A stretch of 64,000 bases of DNA from Bos javanicus (taxonomy: Eukaryota > Chordata > Mammalia > Artiodactyla > Bovidae): positions 37,862,537 to 37,926,536 of the forward strand of contig NC_083868.1 in the NCBI RefSeq assembly GCF_032452875.1. The letters are read 5' to 3'. Both the position numbers and the translations under genes were made by a program. Below the pieces are notes generated by a model, which saw nothing but the letters and a program-made list of their open reading frames with translations, was not told the origin of the DNA and did no database searches. The first letter of the stretch is position 1. Each line of letters starts with the position of its first letter. Shown piece by piece: positions 55,583 through 64,000 of the stretch.

Positions 55583-57467
55583 TATTAGCAGCTTGATTTG
55601 CACTTGATTGAGCTCAAGGTATTTCTAAGACAAAGGAGAGGCTTTTGAGAGCTAACAAACACAAAAAGTATTAAAGAAGAATCTTTGTGGGTTTGAATAG
55701 GTTTTCAAATGATCAGTATCATGGTTAGAGATAATAATCATGTTAAAAACCATGATAGTGATCATTTTATTGTGATCCACTTACCTAAGCCCCCTGTGTC
55801 ATGAATTTATTTTTTAGATGCATGACTGAAGTTGACATGACAACATTCAAGGACATTTAGAAATATTTACTTTGCCAGGACCAGTTTTAAAATGTCTTCA
55901 CTTGAGAGGAAGTGGCCTTGCCGGTTACAGGGGACTCACAATTCTCCTGCTGGTGTTTCAGAGGCCTGAGGGTGATTTGATGAAAATTCCTTTTCAGTTC
56001 TCTAGAGAATCTAGTTAAATTGAGAAGAAAACAATCATCATAAATCATACACCACATCTTGAAACTTAACATCTTTCATAGAACTCAGAGACTACTCTGA
56101 TTATGACACTTGAATGACATACAATTATGAGGTATATGAGCCTCCAATTATCAAAGCAGGGTGGGCTCAGAAGAGAATAGGGATTTTATAAGTTGCAATA
56201 TATTGCTAACAAATTGTGATTAAACACGGGTCAGGTTGGCAGAGAAACTATCTCATCTTGGTCGGTATTGATTTCTTTGAGATTCCCAGCAAGGTATAAC
56301 AGAATTACAGAATTACACAAACTGATCAATTAATGGAAAACACATACTGCATCAGATCTCTGCTTGAACATTTTTTTCTCCATTATCTGTAAGTTTATTA
56401 AAGAGATCCATGTTATTATAGAAGACCTGGTGGTACATTTAAAAGGAATAGCTCGAGTATACACACAATTCTCTTTAATTATTTAGGTCTCAGGGACCAA
56501 GTACTTTTTTCAACTGTCAAAAATGTACAGGCTGAAGCTGTGTACATATATACATTCCAAACAAATCCATCCTTGGATTTTGTTTACATTTTTACAATTA
56601 GATGTTTAGTAAAAGATATTAAAAGTAAAAATATTCCCTCAATATTTCAATACCTCAAGAGAAGCAGCATCAATTGATAAATATGATTTTATAGCCATTA
56701 TCTGATAATTTGTGAAAGAAGTAGAATTTATAAAAAGAAATTAAATATCCAATGCCTCCTCTTAATTTAATTTCACTTGTCACTCATAGACCTCCCAAAG
56801 TTTTCCTAAGCCTACTTTCCAAGGTTGTCTGCCATTCTCCCCTTATATTAACATTTTTGCTAAAGCCAAACATTTATTCATTGTCTCCTGTGCATATACT
56901 TTCTCACCTCTTTTCTCCACAATTTGCACAAATACAAAAACAAAATAACTATATGAAACCTATGCTCATATTTTATGATCCCTTTTAAGTATCTTTTTAT
57001 TTATGTAGTTTCACACATTCATTCCAGTCCAAAATGATCTCTCCTTAACTAAACTCATAGAACTTCGTAAACAGTTCTTCCCAAACTATTCATGCTATCA
57101 TATTACAACTTAGAGAATCAGTAAAATCATACAACATACTGTGGTAAACCAGCATGCCTGATCACAATATTGGAGGCAAACTTAACAGAGGCTCCAGTGG
57201 TCCCAGATCCAACATGACCTGTGAAGGAAGATTAAGAGTGAGACACAGTTGAAATCTGGTGCACCTACAGTAAAGAACTGAGTTGTAAATCCATTTACCA
57301 ATACATCAGATGCTGTCTTAAATCACGGCTTGCATCATACTTCATTATTGGACTCCCCTTGTCCAGTTTCAAAAAGATCACATACTTATTGAAAGTCATA
57401 GTTTGATGTCTTATAGTTGATATTTATTCACTAGTAGGTTGATTGATTGATTGGTATAATTTAAATT
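55583..57467. other. Unique AT-rich DNA
   Basis: About 1.9 kb with no recognised repeat or gene. The 78-codon frame at 56752-56988 has no motif. Confidence 0.5.
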
Positions 57468-57682
57468 TTGGTCACGCTAGTGGTAAAGAACCCACTTGCC
57501 AGTGCAGGAAACATAAGAGATGCAGGTTCAGTCCCTTGGTGGGGAAGATAGCCACTGAAGGACAGCATGGCAACCCACTCCAGTATTCTTGCCTGGGGAA
57601 TCTCATGGACAGAGGAGCCTGGCAGGCTACAGTCTGTGAGGTTGCAAAGAGTCAGATGTGACTGAAGTGACTTAGCATGCAC
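57468..57682 (+). mobile_element. Bov-tA SINE
   Basis: It starts in a degraded head (ttggtcacgctagtggtaaa) and continues through ccagtgcaggaaacataaga, the core and agtcagatgtgactgaagtg. Older than its neighbour at 57930-58129 judging by substitutions. Confidence 0.88.
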
Positions 57683-57884
57683 GTAACATGCATATAACAT
57701 AAAATTTACTGCTTTGAATATTTTTAAGTATAACTGACACTTTAGGAAATCATCATTACCCTCCATTTTCAGAACATTTTTCATCTTCCAAAACTGAAAT
57801 TCTGTATGTCTCTCTTCACTAGTATCTGGCACTGACTACTCTAGTTTCTCTCTCTATGAATTTGACTAATATTTACTTGTATCT

Positions 57885-57929
57885 ATGGAATCTTACATAT
57901 TTTCCTCTTGTGACTAGCGTATTATACTT
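57885..57929 (+). repeat. 45-bp direct repeat, left copy
   Basis: This L1-derived segment (atggaatcttacatattttc ... tattatactt) recurs at 58130-58174 with one difference (g at 57919 versus t). The two copies tightly bracket the SINE. It is several times longer than the 9-14-bp target duplications of other elements in the window. Confidence 0.95.
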
Positions 57930-58129
57930 CCCTGGTGGCTCAGACGTTAAAGCGCCTGTCTAAAATGCGGGAGACCCAGGTTCGATCCCTGGATCGGGAA
58001 GATCCCCTGGAGAAGGAAATGGCAATCCACCCCAGTACTATTGCCTGGAAAATCCCATAGACAGAGGAGCCTGGTAGGCTATAGTCCATGGGGTCGCAAA
58101 GAGTCGGACATGACTGAATGACTTCACTA
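57930..58129 (+). mobile_element. Bov-tA SINE between 45-bp direct repeats
   Basis: The head ccctggtggctcagacgtta has an A-box-like TGGCTCAGACG. The B-box core GGTTCGATCC lies within cccaggttcgatccctggat. The end is cggacatgactgaatgactt. It keeps CpGs and looks young. The 45-bp repeats abut it exactly. Confidence 0.95.
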
Positions 58130-58174
58130 ATGGAATCTTACATATTTTCCTCTTGTGACTAGCTTATTATACTT
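58130..58174 (+). repeat. 45-bp direct repeat, right copy
   Basis: Matches 57885-57929 at 44 of 45 positions. L1 sequence then continues (agcttaacatcttcaaggtt), so the right copy is joined to the original downstream sequence. Confidence 0.95.
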
Positions 58175-58250
58175 AGCTTAACATCTTCAAGGTTCATTTA
58201 TAATTGTTTTTAAACATGATAGTTATTTGCATCTTCACCAAGAAAAATAG

Positions 58251-58642
58251 ATCATTTGTGTAATACTCATATTTCTCTCCAAGCAGCTTACATTTAGTAG
58301 CAACATTTATATACTAGAATTAAATTAGAAATTTTAAATCATCTCTAAGCTTTATTAAATCTGATATCTTTGATTTCCCATTAAAATCTTTTAATGAGAG
58401 TCAATATAGTCATTTGTTTGAAGGAAATTATGACTGACTTAGGTACTAATTGACTTTGATGTATGGATTACAGTTTTCACACAAAATCACATAGTCTTCC
58501 CTTGACCCTAATAATTCAATTAATTTAAATTAGATTATAATGTCACAATCATTAATAAGACCATATCTGTTGATATTTCTTGTTCCTTGGAGGATCTATA
58601 ATAAACTTGTTAAAGTGATTTTTTTCTAAAATCTACTATATT
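58251..58642. other. Unique AT-rich DNA
   Basis: Nothing recognised. Confidence 0.5.
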
Positions 58643-58654
58643 CTAAATAATTGT

Positions 58655-58917
58655 GGAGAAGGAAATGGCAACCCACTCCAGTATTCTTGTCTGGAGAATC
58701 CTGTGGACAGAGGAGCCTGGTGGGCTGCTGTCCATAAGGTCGCACAGAGTGGGACACGACTGAAGCGACTTAGCATGCTTGCATGCATTGGAGAAGGAAA
58801 TGGCAACCCACTCCGGTATTCTTGCCTGGAGAATTCCAGGAACGGAGGAGCCGGGTGGGCTGTCATCCATGGGATGGCACAAAGTCAGACACGACTGAAG
58901 CAACTTAGCAGCAGCAG
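58655..58917 (+). mobile_element. Bov-A2 SINE (two monomers)
   Basis: The first monomer starts ggagaaggaaatggcaaccc and ends cgacttagcatgcttgcatg. The second starts ttggagaaggaaatggcaac and ends aacttagcagcagcag. It is flanked by a perfect 12-bp duplication, CTAAATAATTGT, at 58643-58654 and 58918-58929. Confidence 0.97.
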
Positions 58918-58929
58918 CTAAATAATTGT

Positions 58930-59156
58930 TAGTGATTTACTGGTTTATATAATCATGTTTAGTACACTAAATTTCTTTGTTATTAGTTATGATATTTTAT
59001 TAAAGATTCCCTGGGCAGGATTCTGCCTATAACCAATGACATACTGATAAAAAAAAAAATCAACAAGAAAGTACTAGTATTAAGATAAAATAATTGTAGA
59101 AAAAATTTGACTGTTACAAATAATACTAAACAGAAAATTCCAAATTCATGCTTAGA
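58930..59156. other. Unique AT-rich spacer
   Basis: Nothing recognised. Confidence 0.5.
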
Positions 59157-59367
59157 GGACTTCCCTGGTGACTCAGATGGTAAAGCATCTGCCTACAATG
59201 CGGTAGACCAGGGTTCAATCCCTGGGTCGGGAAGATCTCCTTGAGAAGGCAATGGCACCCCACTCTAGTATTCTTGCCTGGAAAATCCCATGGGCGGAGA
59301 AGCCTAGTAGGCTACAGTCCATGGGGTCGCAAAGAGTCGGATACGACTGAGCGACTTCATGTTCACC
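59157..59367 (+). mobile_element. Bov-tA SINE
   Basis: The head gacttccctggtgactcaga, the B-box area gggttcaatccctgggtcgg, the core and the end gtcggatacgactgagcgac are complete, and several CpGs are retained. Confidence 0.94.
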
Positions 59368-59884
59368 TATAGACTACACTGTTCCATATTTTGTGAATGG
59401 TGTTGCTCTTTTATTTTGTAACTCAGAAAGTTCTAAAAAATATTGTAAATGAGCTTGTTCATGAGTCTTGTGAACAATATAGTTGAAGCATGTTAATTCA
59501 GAATGCTTTTGCATCCTGAAGGTTTTACTCCTTTCTTTTATATTTATTAGAATATTTAATGGCCATTGCACATAAGCATCATAACTTTCAAAACCCTCAT
59601 CTGTAAAAATGTATATTGAATCTAAACTAATAACTTAAAAGTGATAGGGTACACTGTATAATTACTCTATAAAATAAAAACAAAAATTTTAATTAAAAAT
59701 ATTTTTAATAGCAAGGAACAGTGATAGTGACTGAGAAAATGGAGATATTTTTCTATTTTTGCCAACTTACAAAATGTACTAAAAATTGAATTAATGTTTC
59801 TGCCTCAATTTGACAAATTTAGTTTTACAATAGTTGATGAGCAGCAGTGCAAAAAATCTTATTAAAATTAAATTAAAAAATTAA
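59368..59884. other. Unique AT-rich DNA
   Basis: Nothing recognised. Confidence 0.5.
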
Positions 59885-60265
59885 TACCAGTTTTGAGGAG
59901 ATGGTGACAGTTTTAAAAAGAAGAAGAAAATACTTAAGATGGGGGGGCATAGTTTAAATTTTACAACAAAATTGAGAAGGTAGGAAGGTACAGAGTTTTC
60001 CCATATAATCCCTGCCCTGACACAGGCATATCTGACTCCATTACCAACATCACTCACCAGAATGGCAACTTTTTTTTTTTTTTTGCCAAGAATGAAGCTC
60101 TATTGACACATCATAATCATCCCAAGTCCATAGGTTACCCCAGTGTTAGTTCTTGGTTGTACATTCTTAGTTGTACATTCTGTCGGTTTAACCAAATGTA
60201 TAGTGACATCCATCCATGACTATCATATAATACAGAATAGTTTCACTGCCATAAAAATCCTCTGG
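59885..60265. mobile_element. L1-derived fragment
   Basis: The order ggagatggtgacagttttaa, ttttacaacaaaattgagaa, aaggtacagagttttcccat, gacacatcataatcatccca, aaatgtatagtgacatccat and gtttcactgccataaaaatc matches a common mammalian L1 untranslated region. It contains a T-run at 60070-60085. I did not fix the orientation. Confidence 0.6.
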
Positions 60266-60551
60266 GACAGGATATATATTATATTATATCACATCATATC
60301 ATATTATATTAATTATAGTATATTATATAAATTACTTTTTGAGATGTATTATATAAATTACTTTCAGCTGACCAACACCAATGACATGAAGCAGAACTCT
60401 GTGATCCTTGTCCCTCATGTCCTCTGCCTGTCTTTTGTCTGTGGAAAAACTTTAGCCAAAGAATAAATTGTATCAGAGAAGTAAGAAAATGTAGAAACAA
60501 AGGAAAATAGTCAAAGGAGAGCAAACAATAATAGTTTATTAACTAAGAATC
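60266..60551. repeat. AT-rich simple sequence and spacer
   Basis: 60270-60330 is (TATAT/ATCAT)-type low-complexity DNA. The unit ttatataaattacttt is repeated at about 60323-60338 and 60350-60365. The rest is unique. Confidence 0.7.
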
Positions 60552-60559
60552 GTCAAGGA

Positions 60560-60794
60560 TGCTCCAATACATTGGCCACCTGATATGAAGAGCCAACTCA
60601 TTGGAAAAGACCCTGATGATGGAAAAGATTGAAGTCAGAAGGAGAAGGGATGAGATGAGATGGTTAGATATCATCAATGATCCAATGGACATGAATTTGA
60701 GTAAACTCAGGGAGACAGTGGAGGACAGAGGACCTGGTGCACTACAGTCTATGGGGTCACAAAGAGTCAGACACAACTTCATGACTGAAAAAGA
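60560..60794 (+). mobile_element. BovB LINE 3' fragment (older copy)
   Basis: It enters at gctccaatacattggccacc and ends aacttcatgactgaaaaaga. It is flanked by GTCAAGGA at 60552-60559 and 60795-60802. CpGs are lost throughout and the tail lacks CTGAA repeats, so it is older than the copies at 38.3 and 42.9 kb. Confidence 0.9.
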
Positions 60795-60868
60795 GTCAAG
60801 GACCTTTAATTCCTTCTCAAGGGCTATAGATAATATTCTGAGCCATATTCTATGAACTGTCTTGCAGA

Positions 60869-61291
60869 TACTGACACCTCTACCAGGTGGAAGAAGTTAA
60901 CTACAGGATGACCAGACTACAGCCATGACATAAGCTGCCACAATTCTGAGAATTGGCCTCAAGGAAATGAGAACAAACTGCCCATGGAACTGAAGATTAA
61001 ATGTACCTAAAACAACCAAGATGTTGCTGGTCAGACCACCACGTGACCAACTGCAAGATGACTTTCAAAGCTGACTGTACTATTTCTGCATGTAGCCCCC
61101 TCCCTCTGTTTATAAAAGCTCTTGCCCCGTGATTGTCAGGGGGGACGTCAGTCTTTGGACAGGCATCTCCCCCATCCCCTGATTGCTGGCATCCAAAATA
61201 AAGCAAACTTTCCTTTCCAAGAACCTTGCCTCTTTATTGGCTTTTGAACAGCAAGCAGCTGGACCCTACTTTTGGCTGCACTAACGTGGGG
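60869..61291 (+). mobile_element. Class I ERV-type solo LTR
   Basis: Promoter-to-poly-A order is clear: TATAAAA at 61111-61117 in gtttataaaagctcttgccc, then agtctttggacaggcatctc, AATAAA at 61198-61203, then ttgcctctttattggctttt and agcagctggaccctactttt. No internal retroviral gene is next to it and no second LTR lies in the window. Ends are approximate. Confidence 0.7.
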
Positions 61292-61324
61292 GAAATACAC
61301 TCTCATTTACAAAGCAGGATACAG

Positions 61325-61558
61325 GATGGAAGATTATATATTGAGTCAAAGTGACCTACATTCAAATTCTACCCAATTTCTTTTTAGAAATGGATTGTTG
61401 AAAATATTTTTTAGTTTTTCCTGAGTCCCAATTTCTCTATCAGTAAAATGAGGATGATAATATTAAATAAATATCAGGATTAGGAGATGAATGTCTAAAG
61501 TGCTTAGTATTGTCCCTGCCACCTAAATATTCAATAAACAAGTTTGGTATTATTATGT
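61325..61558 (+). mobile_element. MIR SINE relic
   Basis: A good match to the MIR 3' half: cctgagtcccaatttctcta, tcagtaaaatgaggatgata, ggattaggagatgaatgtct, aaagtgcttagtattgtccc and attcaataaacaagtttggt. The 5' half is more diverged. Confidence 0.8.
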
Positions 61559-61697
61559 GATGTTATAGTTTGTTTTGAGGAGAAAAGAATCATTTATTTA
61601 TAAGAAAACTTGAATATCTAAGAAATTTCAGTTTGAATAAAATCCTATGTCATTAAAAATGATTTCTAAACCCTGCTTTAGAAAAATGCTGCTAATT

Positions 61698-61908
61698 GGG
61701 CTTTCTTGCTAGCTGAACAGGTAAAGAATCCACCTGCAATGCAGGAGACATAGCTTCGATCCCTGGGTTGGGAAGATCCCCTGGAGGAGAGCATGGCAAA
61801 CCACTCCAGTATTCTGGCCTGAAAAATCCCATGGACAGAGGAGCCCGGCAGGCCACAGTCCTTGGGATTGTAAAGAGTCAAACATGGCTGAAGTACACAC
61901 ATACTATA
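61698..61908 (+). mobile_element. Bov-tA SINE
   Basis: The head gggctttcttgctagctgaa, the B-box area agcttcgatccctgggttgg, the core and the end agtcaaacatggctgaagta are present. Confidence 0.92.
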
Positions 61909-63471
61909 GGTGAAACAAGAAACAATATATACAGGCATTATTATAACTTCAGGCAACAGGTTACTATTCAAATAAACCTTGAGAATATGAATGTGTCAGT
62001 ACTTGATGGGTGATCTCACCTATTCAGAAGATCCTCCCGCCTCCATTTAGCTCCTCCCATGCTTAAAAATTTTCTGGAAACAAAACGCCAATATTCTGAA
62101 AAGCTGAGGACAGTGAGTGCCAATTACATTCCCAGCTGAGACACAAACAATTCCACTCATCAGTAAGCAAGAAAGTGAAGCTTTCCAAGAGCTCTGTATA
62201 TTAATGCTGCAGTAAATGTGGCGAGTCAGTCATGGAATATTTCAATACATTGTGCATGTCATTTGAATTTACAAGCAACCCGCTGAGAATGCGGAGACCT
62301 ATTTTCCTCTGCTATGATTCCAGTGCTTTTTGAGAAACATTCCTAAATTTTACCCTTTCCCCAAAGTATTTGGTTCTGTAGTACTTTTCCGAGGTAATAG
62401 GAAGCATGCTTTCTTCCCCAAATTTAAAGGCATGTATTTCCAAAAGAGATAAACAGGTTCAATCTCTAAGTCTGCTGATTTTACATTTTAAAAATTCAAT
62501 CCTGTAGTCTTCTAGAATAAATAAACACATAAAACAAAACAGAAGAAAAGACAGCCAAATACATATTTGCATCCAAAAATGAAAGACTCTAAGTAAGCAA
62601 TAAAAAAAGCATTTAGGATAATTGATAAATTTATTGTTCTCATTGTAAATTAAACTGTGATCCATCAATAATCCATTATAGATTTATGCAATCTGCATAG
62701 CAGCATATTGTTCGTTAATAACATAACACACAAAGTAGCATTTTTAGAGGAAATATTAAATGCTACTTGTTGAGTTAATAGCCTATTATAGTCAAATCCC
62801 CTTAAATTATGTACCTATTTGGTATATTAATTTTTTAATAATTTAAAATTATATAGCATATTTGTGAGCTGAAATTGAACTCTTATTGATTCTTTGTGGA
62901 AAATTAAAGTTGCAAAACAACACAGCAGAGTTTTTGTCAGGAAAGAAAATACACAAACATATCTTTAAACTTATGCACAATTTTTGAAGAGGAGATCCAT
63001 TTTGTATCTGTTTGGGCTGACTCTGTCAAAAGTGTTCAGTATTTTCCAGTAGAGGGTCTGTTGGAAGTGCACACTACTTTCATATGGAAAGCATCCCTGA
63101 GTAGAGAAATAGCAGAGTTCATTTCAGAATGTAATAGACACATATAGAAAATAAAAGGAAAGAATTTTCTTCAACTGAGCTTACCTTACTGACCCAAGTA
63201 CAGGGGCCTGTGTTTTGCCTATAGTACATCAGCATTTATTCAAAATATTAAGTGCATTTTATTCTTTGAGAATTAACAAACCATGAAGATAAAGATTATA
63301 TAGTCAATGGAATTAAATATTCTGAATTTAAATACTGATTCACAAGGCCAGTTATGAGGCAACTTTCTCAGTCTCTATGTTTCATATTCCTTAGAGAGTA
63401 GAGATTCTCTACCCTAGAGGCTATTTGGGGCTTACATATACAATCAATATACAATTCTTATTATTGAATCT
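61909..63471. other. Unique DNA with a possible conserved block
   Basis: No ruminant repeat is recognised. The part at about 62030-62420 is less AT-rich, has no repeat, and contains scattered CpGs (cctcccgcctcc, aaaacgccaat, atgtggcgagtcag, aacccgctgagaatgcgg) and the motif tgccaattaca. It could be a conserved element. The remainder is AT-rich. Confidence 0.4.
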
Positions 63472-64000
63472 CAGTTCAATTCAGTCATTCAGTCGTGTCT
63501 GACTCTTTGTGATCCCATGACTGCAGCACACCAGGCTTCCATGTCCATCATCAGTTCCTGGAGCTTACTCAAACTCATGTTCATTGAGTTGGTGATGCCA
63601 TCCAGGCAACTCACCATCTGTCATCGGAAAAACCATAGCTTAGTCTAGACAGACCTTTGTTGGAAATGTCTCTGCCTTTTAATATGCTGTCTCATTTGGT
63701 CATACTTTTCTTCCCAGGAGAAAGAGTCTTTTAATTTCATGGCTGCAATCACCATCTGCAGTGATTTTGGAGCCCCCAAAAATAAAGTCAGCCACTGTTT
63801 CCCCATCTATTTGCCATGAAGTGATGCGACTGGATGTCATGATCTTAATTTTCTGAATGTTGAGTAAAGCCAATTTTTTCACTCTCCTCTTTCACTTTCA
63901 TCAAGAGGCTCTTTAGTTCTTCACTTTCTGCCATAAGGGTGGTGTCTGAGGGCATATCTGAGGTTATTGTTATTTCTCCCAGCAATATTGATTCCAGCTT
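63472..64000 (-). mobile_element. BovB LINE fragment, runs off the window
   Basis: In reverse it starts at the tail (cagttcaattcagtcattca), passes the ORF2 C-terminal region with a deletion of roughly 270 bp near 63615-63635 (ccaggcaactcaccatctgt joined to atcggaaaaaccatagctta), and continues into the RT region at the window end (ggtggtgtctgagggcatat). The frame at 63700-63882 is ORF2 sequence. The element continues beyond 64000. Confidence 0.95.

Larger units (their letters stand above)
57683..58250 (-). mobile_element. Old L1 3'-region fragment, split by a SINE
   Basis: The plus strand follows the complement of an L1M 3' region: cataaaatttactgctttga, cattttcagaacatttttca, ttccaaaactgaaattctgt, tctctatgaatttgactaat, tggaatcttacatattttcc and aacatcttcaaggttcattt. 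It is interrupted by the SINE at 57930-58129 and its flanking repeat. Confidence 0.8.

Noticed and set aside
13898..61291. The two LTRs as ends of one provirus
   Set aside because: The LTR-like segments at 13.9 and 60.9 kb differ in sequence, lie 46 kb apart and have no retroviral genes between them.

Overview
This window is ordinary nuclear DNA of a ruminant, most likely a bovid. The diagnosis rests on its repeats: about twenty-five tRNA-derived Bov-tA / Bov-A / Bov-A2 SINEs, about a dozen BovB (RTE-clade) LINE fragments, a bovine-type L1 3' end, and ruminant-type LTRs. The background is AT-rich and CpG-poor, with older pan-mammalian relics (L1M, L2, MIR, MIR3, MER5-like and other hAT elements, a Tigger MITE, a CR1/L3-like LINE). 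I found no host protein-coding gene, no RNA gene outside SINEs, and no CRISPR array or prokaryotic feature. The longest open frames belong to decayed BovB ORF2. The window is therefore intergenic or deep intronic.

Layout. 1-3.3 kb: AT-rich unique DNA. 3.3-4.5 kb: a dimeric SINE, then a local duplication carrying two splice-donor-like sites. 7.3-14.7 kb: repeat-rich (SINEs, AT/CA microsatellites, an L1 with a SINE inside it, BovB, two SINEs at one target site, a dimeric SINE, and an LTR split by BovB). 14.7-25.2 kb: mostly unique DNA with a single ruminant SINE at 22.3 kb and an unusual CpG-dense palindromic patch at 19.8 kb. 25.3-31.9 kb: BovB copies (one starting in a perfect 37-bp palindrome), a CR1/L3-like relic and SINEs. 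32.1-36.4 kb: a nested stack of an old L1 broken by two Bov-A2 SINEs and a 2.5-kb BovB, itself broken by a bovine L1 tail. 36.6-46.8 kb: SINEs, BovB (with the longest ORF, 42962-43639), L2, hAT and Tigger relics. 46.8-57.4 kb: sparse, with a GC-richer candidate regulatory block at 51.5-52.3 kb and an old L1 at 52.7-53.7 kb. 57.4-61.9 kb: SINE-rich, including one flanked by 45-bp direct repeats, then a solo-LTR-like segment. 61.9-63.5 kb: unique DNA. 63.5 kb to the end: another BovB.

No genes cooperate here. What the window records is a layered history of retrotransposition: old mammalian L1/L2/MIR/hAT, then BovB, then the SINEs that use its 3' end. The most checkable observations are the insertion-site structures (shared target sites, the 45-bp flanking repeat, the 5'-junction palindrome, the tRNA-head-only SINE) and three or four non-repeat blocks that could be conserved regulatory elements. 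I see no convincing new biological system. Family names come from recognition by eye, without database comparison.
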